Shown: positions 1 through 7,276 of the stretch, in pieces | How the letters are laid out: each line of letters begins with the position of its first letter | Numbering within the stretch: the stretch's first letter is position 1 | Assembly (NCBI RefSeq): GCF_003863965.1 | Contig: NZ_RRCN01000001.1 | Span: 7,499,071-7,563,070 of the forward strand | Direction of reading: 5' to 3' | Length of the DNA stretch: 64,000 nucleotides | Origin: Paenibacillus oralis | Lineage (GTDB): Bacteria; Bacillota; Bacilli; Paenibacillales; Paenibacillaceae | Notes under the pieces: generated by a model | The model's database searches: none | The model's input: the letters and a program-made list of their open reading frames with translations, nothing else | What the model was told of the DNA's origin: nothing | Program-made: the position numbers and the translations under genes

Positions 1-1116
1 TTCGCCATCAATCGTGCCTGTGTTCTGAACAGTAATGCCGGCTGGAATGTCCAGAAATTCCCCACTCGGAAGCATAATCGTACCGCCGTTGTTCAAGGAA
101 CCGAAAGGGGAGCCGCCATTCCCGGGACCAATGGTAGAATAACCATTAGGCGTTACAGTCCCCCCACCAATCATTACCGTTCCGCCGGCCCCTTCGTAAC
201 CGCCTCCGATTCCTGCACCTCCGCCTTCACTGTCGCCGGTCGCATTTACAATCCCGCCGTTGATTGTCACCGTTCCGCCGTCCCCTCTGTAACCGCCTCC
301 GATTCCTGCACCTCCTCCGTTTCTCGCATCCGTGTGCTGAGAGATTGCATTTACGGTACCACCGTTAATCATCACGGTTCCACCGGAACCATGAGAGCCT
401 CCGCCAATCCCTGCACCACCACCGGTTCCTGGATCAGAATTCACTAAAACATCTTCGCCAAGAACACTTACTGTACCATCGTTAATCGTTACTATTCCAC
501 CGTCTCCTTGAATACCGCCACCAATACCTGCGCCTCCACGGTTGCCAATCGCATTTACAGTCCCGCCGTTGATTGTCACCGTTCCACCGGAACCATACTT
601 GCCTCCACCGATACCCGCGCCGCCGTAGTTGTTGGCCGCATGTACAGTCCCGCCGTTGATTGTCACCGTTCCACCAGAAGCATACACGTACGCGCCTCCG
701 CCGATTCCCGCGCCGCCGTAATCGCCACCGAACGCGTTTATCGCTCCGTCGCCAACTGTGTCTTCAATAGTCAGGGACGCGTATGCGGGAACCCCCACCG
801 CGGCGTTTGGAGTTCTACCCGCACTAATAAACAGTCTGTGTCCGTTCAGGTTCAGCGTCAAGCTTGTTCCCTCTGGCACGGAAACTGAGCCATCCAGCTG
901 CGTAATATCGTTACTCAACGCGATCGTGTCGCCATCCTGACCGTTCGCGAACGCAGCAGCCAACTCATCCCACGTCCCTACCGTCCGTTCGGCCGCATAG
1001 GATGTCTGGGCACCGATTGCGGAAAGCGACCCGAACAAGAGGATTACGCAGAGACTCCCGTAGATCCATGTTTTCCGGAACCGGCGAGCATCCGTGAGTC
1101 GCCGATAGAGATTCAT
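1..1116 (-). CDS. Secreted glycine-rich repeat protein (C-terminus outside window)
   Basis: The frame is open from an ATG at 1116 to the window edge (372 codons, no stop), so the gene is partial. An AGGAGG-type site lies 8-10 nt upstream. Residues 1-42 look like a long signal peptide: an Arg-rich start, a hydrophobic core ILLFGSLSAIGA, and AQTSYAA before the cut. Next comes a segment with an N-terminal TWDELAAAFANGQDGDTI pattern typical of surface proteins. Six copies of a GGAGIGGG...GGTVTINGGTV unit of about 29-39 residues follow; such repeats suggest a stacked beta-helix. Function is unknown; a cell-surface adhesin or carbohydrate-interacting protein is my inference. A promoter with the TATACAGGGGG box lies just upstream, shared with two other genes nearby. 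Confidence 0.85.
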   Translation of the reverse strand, partial: MNLYRRLTDARRFRKTWIYGSLCVILLFGSLSAIGAQTSYAAERTVGTWDELAAAFANGQDGDTIALSNDITQLDGSVSVPEGTSLTLNLNGHRLFISAGRTPNAAVGVPAYASLTIEDTVGDGAINAFGGDYGGAGIGGGAYVYASGGTVTINGGTVHAANNYGGAGIGGGKYGSGGTVTINGGTVNAIGNRGGAGIGGGIQGDGGIVTINDGTVSVLGEDVLVNSDPGTGGGAGIGGGSHGSGGTVMINGGTVNAISQHTDARNGGGAGIGGGYRGDGGTVTINGGIVNATGDSEGGGAGIGGGYEGAGGTVMIGGGTVTPNGYSTIGPGNGGSPFGSLNNGGTIMLPSGEFLDIPAGITVQNTGTIDGE

Positions 1117-1236
1117 AACTTTTCCTCCTTTCTGCAGATGCAATACAACATTCTTCAAGTCCAACTCTGCCGCCGACGTATTTTTAACCCTGATACACTA
1201 GCGTTCCGCCGTAATTCGCCAACCGGACAATTAAGA

Positions 1237-1279
1237 ATAATATAGGAAAGCCTATTTCAAAAAAACTACCCCCTGTATA
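1237..1279 (-). promoter_or_regulatory. Promoter with TATACAGGGGG box, copy 1
   Basis: On the minus strand the box TATACAGGGGG (1279-1269) is followed after 26 nt by TATTAT (1242-1237), then about 115 nt of leader to the repeat-protein start. The same box, the same 26-nt spacing and TATAAT occur at 5766-5724 and 6178-6220. A T-rich stretch follows the box. No good -35 hexamer is visible, so activator dependence is likely; the box would sit near -42. Confidence 0.6.
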
Positions 1280-1530
1280 CACGAAAGGAGGGACTTTCTC
1301 AGGAGAAGTTCCTGGGCTGCTGCGGCGAGGCGAAGCCCAGATTCTAAAACGTGTAACCATTTGCCCTGACAATCAAACACATTTACGACAATTTCCCCTT
1401 CACATCGGACATTGAACAAAAACAATCTGAACAGTTCCATCGCTTGAAACCTTTACAATCCGCATGCTTGGTCCCGCTTAATCGCTTCCGTTCTTCCATC
1501 TACTTGCCATAAATATTATTCAAGTAGAAC
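1252..1530 (-). pseudogene. Decayed third copy of MalT-like regulator 3' end plus following small ORF
   Basis: Positions 1350-1530 resemble 2760-2950, the last codons of the regulator at 2867 and its 3' flank. The regulator's C-terminal codons (LNNIYSK...DGRAEAIKQ...) can still be read here, but about 7 nt are missing after the AAG Lys codon, so the frame is broken and only the last ~27 codons remain. After it, an ORF starting at ATG 1440 reads FNVRCEGEIVVNVFDCQGKWL; its counterpart after the 2867 gene is frame-broken. This marks an old duplication of a regulator plus small-protein unit. Confidence 0.6.
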
Positions 1531-1603
1531 TGAAAACCCGTTCACCCAACGAAGCGTCCGGTCGGACGATCCCGTTTCCCGATCATCTGCAAAAAGGCAT
1601 GCC

Positions 1604-1642
1604 AAAAAAGCGAAGTCCCGGAACCTTCGTTTCGTCTTCGCT
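1604..1642 (-). terminator. Rho-independent terminator candidate after the 144-aa secreted protein gene
   Basis: On the minus strand AGCGAAG and CTTCGCT form a 7-bp stem around a 20-nt loop, followed directly by a run of Ts (the A-run at 1604-1609). It lies about 75 nt after the stop of the 1719-2153 gene. The loop is long, so folding is moderate. Confidence 0.5.
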
Positions 1643-1718
1643 ATTTTGCTGTTTCATGCGCGCGTAAAAAGGTACCTAGCCCTTCGGCACTGCTTACTGT
1701 GCCGGTGCAAATCTCGCT

Positions 1719-2153
1719 TTAACGCAAATTGCGGATAATGGACTCGTAGGCATCATGCATTGATCGGGTGAAGTTCAACATCATATCAGTGGCTACATCG
1801 TATTCGTTTGTCAACGATCCCATGAGAATCATTTCCATTTGCTGCGAATTTTGGAGGACGTCAATCTGCCTCTGGATGCTCTGAATGGCTACCGTATCCC
1901 CTTGCTGTGTAGTCTCACGCAGTCGGTCATTCAATTGGGCGATCTGCTGACTGCGCTGTTGCATTTCTACAATCTGGCTTTCAAGCAGTTGAGCATTTTG
2001 GTTTTGCAAGCTCAGAAAATTGCTTGAAATGGAAGGTATAGATTGGCTCACGACACTATCATATTTACTTTGTGCCGAAGCGGCGGATACAACGGATACA
2101 GCCGCGATTACCACAACCACGGTTGATAAGATCAATTTGCCTGTTTTTTTCAC
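1719..2153 (-). CDS. Small secreted coiled-coil protein, function unknown
   Basis: This 144-residue protein starts with GTG at 2153, preceded by AGGAGGT at a 9-nt spacing. Residues 1-28 form a clear signal peptide: KK start, hydrophobic stretch ILSTVVVVIAAVSVVSAA, and a cut near SAQS. The mature part is rich in Gln, Ser and Leu with heptad-like spacing (about residues 45-110: LQNQNAQLLESQIVEMQQR and following), which suggests a coiled coil. I do not recognise a family. It stands alone, with a terminator candidate behind it. It could be a cell-wall-associated or extracellular accessory protein; that is inference only. Confidence 0.75.
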   Translation of the reverse strand: MKKTGKLILSTVVVVIAAVSVVSAASAQSKYDSVVSQSIPSISSNFLSLQNQNAQLLESQIVEMQQRSQQIAQLNDRLRETTQQGDTVAIQSIQRQIDVLQNSQQMEMILMGSLTNEYDVATDMMLNFTRSMHDAYESIIRNLR

Positions 2154-2361
2154 GAAAAACGCACCTCCTGGGATGAATAGAACGCCGATGGATATCGGAT
2201 ATCTTCACGTACATATTAATTCGGAATTTTTAAAAAAACCGGACACAGCCCCGGACAACATCAGGACATTAACCAGACAACTTCACAAACTCTTGTTCTG
2301 CTAATTTCCTCCACCGCCGGAATGTTCTTTCCGTGATGACGATAGTGGCCGCCGCCTCCGT

Positions 2362-2647
2362 CTACGTCTTTCCTTCGACATATCGAAGCTTCAACAGTCT
2401 TGCAAATTCTGGTTTATACTCTTCTAATGCTGCCAAGACGTTATCAATTTTCCTAACTTCAGCCTGCAATTCCTGCAGTTCTTTTCGGAGAGCCACGGAG
2501 TCGACGGTATAGGTCTTGAAGTTGGTCTTCTGAATTCAACCGGCTAACTGTAATGTCGCTGCCTAAGCTAACTTCGGATAGCACTTTGATCCTAGCTTTC
2601 ATTTTTCGATATTGTACATGTCGATCAATGATCTCTTGTTCGGTCAT
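2362..2647 (-). pseudogene. Frameshifted ArpU/sigma-like phage regulator remnant
   Basis: An ATG at 2647 opens a frame reading MTEQEIIDRHVQYRKMKAR. After about 46 residues the reading continues in another frame (around 2505-2530) as VALRKELQELQAEVRKIDN...LEEYKPEFARLLKLRYVEGKT, then a stop at 2362. The pattern of an acidic helix followed by LL.LRYVEGKT resembles the start of the sigma-like helix-turn-helix found in phage ArpU-type late regulators, with the DNA-binding helix missing. So the gene appears both frameshifted and truncated. The family call is from pattern memory. It sits downstream of the MalT-like regulator and may be prophage debris. Confidence 0.4.
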
Positions 2648-2866
2648 CGACGTTGCCTTCCTTTCTCGCTAGTCATTGACGACGTAACGTTGGCGATACT
2701 CCCTGATTTCAAGCACCTGCACTAAAGGGAACATGTAGTGGACTCGGATGAAGCGAAACAAAAGCGAACCAACCATTCACCCTGACGATCATGCACATTC
2801 ACAACAACTTCCCTTCACATATCGGACATTGAACCAGAACAAAAACAATCCCATCGTTTGAAACCT

Positions 2867-5458
2867 TTACAATCCGAATGCTTGGCCCTGCTTAATCGCT
2901 TCCGCTCTTCCATCTACCATCAACTTGCTATAAATATTATTTAGGTGAGACCTTACCGTACCGTGGCCAATTCCAAGCTCTGCCGCGATCTCCTTGTTCG
3001 TTTTTCGCTTAACTATAAGACAAAATACTTCATACTCCTTTTTCGTCAGAATGAATTTCAGGTCCAAGGCCGGGGTTCCTACCGTCACGCTTCTGCCAAA
3101 GCTGGCAAGCAGATCTCTGACGTAACCTAAAGACGGATAGCCCTCTTCATTCACCTTATCCCAGGATCCGATAAGCAAGGTAAGCAGCTCGGCAACGATC
3201 TCACCACGATCAAGAAAGGTACGTATATAACCTAGTGGTTCAGTAGCGCGCAAGATCGGCAAAAGACATGTTAACGCCTCACTTGTCCTTCCCATTCGGT
3301 ATAGCAGTGCAGCATGAAGCACCGAAATCTCGACCCAGAGATGAAAACGGCCTGCTTTCGACGCAATATCAATCAATTTACCGGTAAGGGCGTGCGCTTT
3401 CTCAATTCGCCCCTGAGCCGAATACATTTGGCCTAGATAATGGTACTCGTACAAGTGGTCATCGGTAATCTCCTTATCTCCTTTAAAACGATACAATTTC
3501 ATCCAGGTCTCCATAGGCTCCGAGTTGCCTTCTTCCAAAGCCATTAAAGCAAGTTCAGCATCGCAGTAAATTAGCGCTCCCGCCATTCCCAGCTCAATGG
3601 TTCTTTGCCGGGTTGACTCCATGGTTAGCTTTGCTTTGTTGCGATTGCCTTTTATCCATAAAATTCGGGATAAAACCAATTGTGCCGGAAGCAGCGCCTC
3701 TATGGAGATATTGTCTCTCGTTTCCAAGGCTCTTCTCGCCCATTTTTCAGCTTCGTCCAGCTCATTAAACTCGTAATAACATTCAGCCAAGCATCCTAGC
3801 GCTACGCTTGCAAGGCCAGCCCCATCCAAAATGCCGATCAGTTGATTTAAAAAAAGGATAATACGCTCTTTGCTGATATCCCCCTTCTGCATCGGCATGT
3901 GTTCCTTCAAAATCGAAGGCAACCCGGACTTCCGGGAATTTGCAAAGACGAGCTTCGTACCCGTAGGCTTATGCTGCTTTGAAAGCATCATATATTGCAG
4001 ACTTTTTTCCAGATTCCCTTCCACATAAAGCTCATAAAACATGGCTACAAAATAATAGCTAGCCCAAAAATCATTAATGGCATCTTCCGTCCATCCCTGC
4101 ATCTTTTCTTTATAAACTTTCTCCGAAAAACGCATCATTTTCTCGACCTTTATGAATTCATTGCCGGCATATATAAGATTATAAACGTATGAGAAATAAA
4201 GGATTGGATGCTCCAGTAGAATTGATTCGGGGATTAGCCCAAATTGATCGCACAGCCATTTCGTATTCACATGCACCATCTTTTCGGTCATCTCTTCCAG
4301 CAACCTGACTGCGTGACCGTAGTGCCTGCCCGTCAGATAATAATCCAACGCCTCCTCTTGCAGCCCTTCTCTTTCACACCACTGTCCGGCTTGCTCAAGC
4401 AAGTAAGGAATTCTTTCCGGTTCCAACCGTCTAAGACGGTTGGACAAAAATTCGGCGAATAAATGGTGGAATCGGTACCATCTTCCTTGATCGTCCAGTG
4501 ATATAATGAAAAGCTGTGAGTTAACTAAATACTCCAGTTCTCCCCTGTTTAATAAATCTCCCGCGACTGCCTGACATAAAGGTGTACTCATTCGCTTCAA
4601 AACCGAGCAATTTATAAGAAACCGGCGAATGGGTTCGCTTTGTTGCAAAAATACCTCCTCAAGCAAATATTGATCAAGGAGGTGAACGGCTCCCGAAAAA
4701 TTACGCAGTAAGGATTCCGAGTGCGCCGAACCTTGCAGAGAAAGAGCAGCCAGCTTCATTCCTGTGATCCATCCTTCAGTCTTCTGCATCCATTCGCCAG
4801 TTTCTTTCTCAGACAATTCTAAATCCATGCAAGTGAGATAAAACTCACTCCCCTCTTCAGGGGAAAAGCGTAAATCCTCCGTACTGAGCCGCGTCATTTT
4901 TTCACTGAGTTTTGCTATTGAAAATGGAAGATCCGTCCTGCTTGTAATAATCAGATGAACTTGCTCTGGTAAACATTCTATGAAATAAACAAATGAAGCA
5001 ATTAAACCCACATCTGAAATGAAATGAAAATCGTCCAAAACCAACACGAACGGCTCCATATGATTAATCTCATTGAGCAGCATTGTAATCGCCATCTTAT
5101 AATAAGAAGGTCGGATCATTTTAGATATACTGTCGCCCTTTAATTTGAACCTTGGAAAAATCTTGTGTATAGCTGCAATAACATATTGCCAAAAACGAAC
5201 AGGATCGTTGTCTCCCTGGTCAAGGGAGTACCATGCAGGGCTCTTTCGGGCTTGTCGCGCCCAATGTTCAAGCAAGGTAGACTTGCCAAAACCCGCCGGA
5301 GCTGATATAAAGGTCAGCTTACCTGTTGTGTCTGTATTAATACGATCAATCAGTCGTTGCCGTTTAATTGTTCGGGCGATATCATGTGGGATGTGAATCT
5401 TGGTGGCTAAAATGGGTGTACGGGTAGTTATTTCGTTGTTATTTTCAGCTTTACTCAT
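2867..5458 (-). CDS. MalT-like large ATP-binding LuxR-family regulator (LAL), copy 1
   Basis: This 863-residue cytoplasmic transcription regulator has the LAL/MalT layout. Residues 53-61 hold a Walker A motif (APAGFGKST), about 136-142 a Walker B-like VLVLDDF, then an NB-ARC/STAND-type region, TPR-like helices in the middle (about 400-760), and a LuxR-type helix-turn-helix at the end (NKEIAAELGIGHGTVRSHLNNIY). Family members bind ATP and an inducer, oligomerise and activate transcription. The ATG at 5458 has AGGAG 9 nt upstream. It is closely related over its whole length to the protein at 7277-9892. It probably shares a transcript with the 54-aa ORF just upstream, from the box promoter at 5724-5766, so autoregulation is possible. 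The inducer is unknown. Confidence 0.93.
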   Translation of the reverse strand: MSKAENNNEITTRTPILATKIHIPHDIARTIKRQRLIDRINTDTTGKLTFISAPAGFGKSTLLEHWARQARKSPAWYSLDQGDNDPVRFWQYVIAAIHKIFPRFKLKGDSISKMIRPSYYKMAITMLLNEINHMEPFVLVLDDFHFISDVGLIASFVYFIECLPEQVHLIITSRTDLPFSIAKLSEKMTRLSTEDLRFSPEEGSEFYLTCMDLELSEKETGEWMQKTEGWITGMKLAALSLQGSAHSESLLRNFSGAVHLLDQYLLEEVFLQQSEPIRRFLINCSVLKRMSTPLCQAVAGDLLNRGELEYLVNSQLFIISLDDQGRWYRFHHLFAEFLSNRLRRLEPERIPYLLEQAGQWCEREGLQEEALDYYLTGRHYGHAVRLLEEMTEKMVHVNTKWLCDQFGLIPESILLEHPILYFSYVYNLIYAGNEFIKVEKMMRFSEKVYKEKMQGWTEDAINDFWASYYFVAMFYELYVEGNLEKSLQYMMLSKQHKPTGTKLVFANSRKSGLPSILKEHMPMQKGDISKERIILFLNQLIGILDGAGLASVALGCLAECYYEFNELDEAEKWARRALETRDNISIEALLPAQLVLSRILWIKGNRNKAKLTMESTRQRTIELGMAGALIYCDAELALMALEEGNSEPMETWMKLYRFKGDKEITDDHLYEYHYLGQMYSAQGRIEKAHALTGKLIDIASKAGRFHLWVEISVLHAALLYRMGRTSEALTCLLPILRATEPLGYIRTFLDRGEIVAELLTLLIGSWDKVNEEGYPSLGYVRDLLASFGRSVTVGTPALDLKFILTKKEYEVFCLIVKRKTNKEIAAELGIGHGTVRSHLNNIYSKLMVDGRAEAIKQGQAFGL

Positions 5459-5501
5459 ATCCTTCTCCTAATTTGATGCATCTCCTTATCTTCTGTGAAT
5501 A

Positions 5502-5666
5502 TTATCCTCTTATAGATACATAGAAAATACCAAGTTTTTTCAATCTTTCGATGTACTGTTCTGTCAAGACGGTACCCTTCTGCAAGAGTACCAAACCGTC
5601 GCCATTCACAACAGTTTGGGCAATAACTTGACCTCTATTCAACTCTCGTACACTCACGTTTTTCAA
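5502..5666 (-). CDS. 54-residue mini-protein resembling the N-terminal module of HD-GYP proteins
   Basis: TTG at 5666, preceded by AGGAGAG with 6-nt spacing, opens 54 codons ending TAA at 5502. The product reads KNVSVRELNRGQVIAQTV, then NGDGLVLLQKGTVLTEQYIE, then RLKKLGIFYVSIRG. The pattern V.EL..G..IA..V...G..LL.KG..LTE..I..L...GI..V is the short N-terminal module that precedes HD-GYP cyclic-di-GMP phosphodiesterase domains; here no HD-GYP domain follows. It lies between a box promoter and the MalT-like regulator gene, 43 nt before that gene. It could be a free-standing small regulator or a remnant; the intact frame and good ribosome binding site favour a real gene. Confidence 0.6.
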   Translation of the reverse strand: MKNVSVRELNRGQVIAQTVVNGDGLVLLQKGTVLTEQYIERLKKLGIFYVSIRG

Positions 5667-5723
5667 GATAATCTCTCCTATTCCTAACTTGCAAGCTTTT
5701 CTACCTACTTTTGGTAATCATGT

Positions 5724-5766
5724 ATTATAGTTTGGGAGCAATTAAAATAAAACCTCCCCCTGTATA
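5724..5766 (-). promoter_or_regulatory. Promoter with TATACAGGGGG box, copy 2
   Basis: On the minus strand TATACAGGGGG (5766-5756) is followed after 26 nt by a perfect TATAAT (5729-5724). A CCCCC run lies 10 nt before the GGGGG, making a dyad. It points to the 54-aa ORF and the MalT-like regulator, with about 50 nt of leader to the first start. Confidence 0.7.
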
Positions 5767-6027
5767 AAGAGGGGGTATAAACATGTGGTCATTTTCCATA
5801 GGGTTAGTGACACGTATGAAACGAAATAGTATGCTTTTCTCCATTAAACTTTTTAAGTGAAAAGTGTGCATGCGTTGGATAACGAGGGCAGCTTTCGAAT
5901 TCAATGTTATCGTTTTAATGCTGATTCCCTGCTTCATCCTCTCCTTAAAAATTTGCCTCACCTTTGCCTTTAAGGGGAATGATTTAAAAGTCGCAATTGA
6001 TGGAGAAGAAGTACTTTTAGGACATAA

Positions 6028-6198
6028 AAACCAACTGATGATTTCTGGGTTGAGATAATCAACGATAGCGGCGTTCCTGTCAAACTAATTCAAACCTCCC
6101 TTTCGGACGATGAGCTATGGAGAAGGGCGGAAAAGGGACAGAGGCCTCTTTACAGGCGCTATTACCTTCCCCTGAACTATACAGGGGGTTGTTTTTTT
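6028..6198 (+). pseudogene. Coding-like fragment without a start
   Basis: A frame open from 6028 to a TGA at 6196-6198 reads like protein (FWVEIINDSGVPVKLIQTSL, then SDDELWRRAEKGQRPLYRRYY), and the text just upstream in another frame (KGNDLKVAIDGEEVLLGHK) could join it through one frameshift at the A-run near 6027. No start codon or ribosome binding site is seen, and the end overlaps the box promoter. I do not recognise a family. It may be a gene remnant or chance. Confidence 0.2.
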
Positions 6199-6220
6199 TG
6201 ATTCCAATTCTTCTTATAAT
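6178..6220 (+). promoter_or_regulatory. Promoter with TATACAGGGGG box, copy 3
   Basis: TATACAGGGGG (6178-6188) is followed after 26 nt by a perfect TATAAT (6215-6220), about 120 nt before the chemoreceptor-like gene. CCCC stands 11 nt before the GGGG, giving the same CCCC...GGGG dyad as copy 2; the hairpin plus eight Ts could also be misread as a terminator. Confidence 0.65.
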
Positions 6221-6341
6221 GAATTGGTCATCCGAAGTGCAATTCTGAAACCAAAAGATTGGGAAAGTAACCGACTTATAATATTGGGGCCTGTTACGGA
6301 ATCCGTCCGGTGAACGGGCCGGTCTGAAACGAGGATTGAAA

Positions 6342-7160
6342 GTGAACAAAGTAGAATCGTTGGAAAGTCTGGTTGCGGTGCTGCCCATCATCCAGGCGGC
6401 TGTGCCGGCGGACATGTCTATAGCATTGTGTGATCGCGAGAAGTTTATCGTCTATTCTCCGGGCAAGAACATCGATCTTCGCATCGGTATTGGGAATAAG
6501 ATCAGTCCGGAAGAGCCGTTGATGTCCGCTATGGTCGAAGATAAATTTTTAGTTGACGATGTTCCCGCCGAACATTACGGCTTCGAGTTTACCGGAACGG
6601 CTCTGCCGATTCACGATGAGCAAGGCGCTGTCATCGGTGGATTGGCCGTGCAAATCCGGAGGCAAAGCGAATTGCTCCGGCTTGCCGACCACATCGAGGT
6701 CGCTCTAAACCAGGTGAACGAAACAATGGAAAAAGCGGTCGGACGTTCCAACACAATGGCCGAGTTGAACCGGCAATTACTCACGCTGTCTCAACAAGCA
6801 GGCAAAGACGTGGAAAAGACCGATAAAGTGGTGAGTATCGTTCAAAATGTCGCCGATCAATCGAATTTGCTCAGCTTGAACGCTGCTATCGAAGCGGCTC
6901 ATGCAGGCGACAAAGGAAAAGGCTTCGGCATCGTCGCCGATGAAGTCCGCAAGCTGTCCCGGGAGACGCTGGATTCGACACGTGATATCCGTCAGACGCT
7001 CCAAGCGATCAAAGAAATGACTAGGCGGATCGGAGACGCGATCGGAGAAGTCTCTTCGATTAGTCAAGAGCAAGCGTTATCGACGAAGCAAATATCGGAC
7101 TTTATCGAGGAAGTCCGAGAGATGGCTGTCCAATTGAACGAATACGCTCGCAGACTGTAG
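6342..7160 (+). CDS. Soluble methyl-accepting chemotaxis-type signalling protein
   Basis: About 272 residues with no membrane segment. The N-terminal ~110 residues form a small sensor domain (ADMSIALCDREKFIVYSPG ... GTALPIHDEQGAVIGGLAV) of a kind that often binds small ligands in cytoplasmic receptors. The C-terminal half is a short MCP signalling domain with the usual hairpin tip motif VADQSNLLSLNAAIEAAHAG and KGFGIVADEVRKLS. I take GTG 6342 as start because GAGG (6331-6334) is 7 nt upstream; TTG at 6336 is too close. It would signal to CheA/CheW or serve as a regulator partner. Its promoter carries the same TATACAGGGGG box as the neighbouring MalT-like regulator, which suggests co-regulation. 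Confidence 0.85.
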   Translation: MNKVESLESLVAVLPIIQAAVPADMSIALCDREKFIVYSPGKNIDLRIGIGNKISPEEPLMSAMVEDKFLVDDVPAEHYGFEFTGTALPIHDEQGAVIGGLAVQIRRQSELLRLADHIEVALNQVNETMEKAVGRSNTMAELNRQLLTLSQQAGKDVEKTDKVVSIVQNVADQSNLLSLNAAIEAAHAGDKGKGFGIVADEVRKLSRETLDSTRDIRQTLQAIKEMTRRIGDAIGEVSSISQEQALSTKQISDFIEEVREMAVQLNEYARRL

Positions 7161-7276
7161 TGCAGTGAATCCCTTACCTAGCTCGAGCCCGAGAGGCTTT
7201 AACTTCCTACCGTCACAAGTCCTCCCGTAAAATCTGTCACTTGCGCCAGTCTTTTAAAGGGCGCTTCACGTCAAAA

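Noticed and set aside
240..760. Regularly spaced repeats that could suggest a CRISPR array
   Set aside because: The repeats are in frame in one long coding sequence and translate to GGAGIGGG units; there are no unique spacers of constant length.
6172..6200. Rho-independent terminator CCCCTG...CAGGGG followed by eight Ts
   Set aside because: It could fold, but no gene ends before it on the plus strand and the same sequence is part of a promoter layout found twice more, so the promoter reading is preferred.
6080..6415. Minus-strand ORF of 111 codons over the chemoreceptor start
   Set aside because: It has no ribosome binding site or family pattern and overlaps a box promoter and a clear plus-strand gene.
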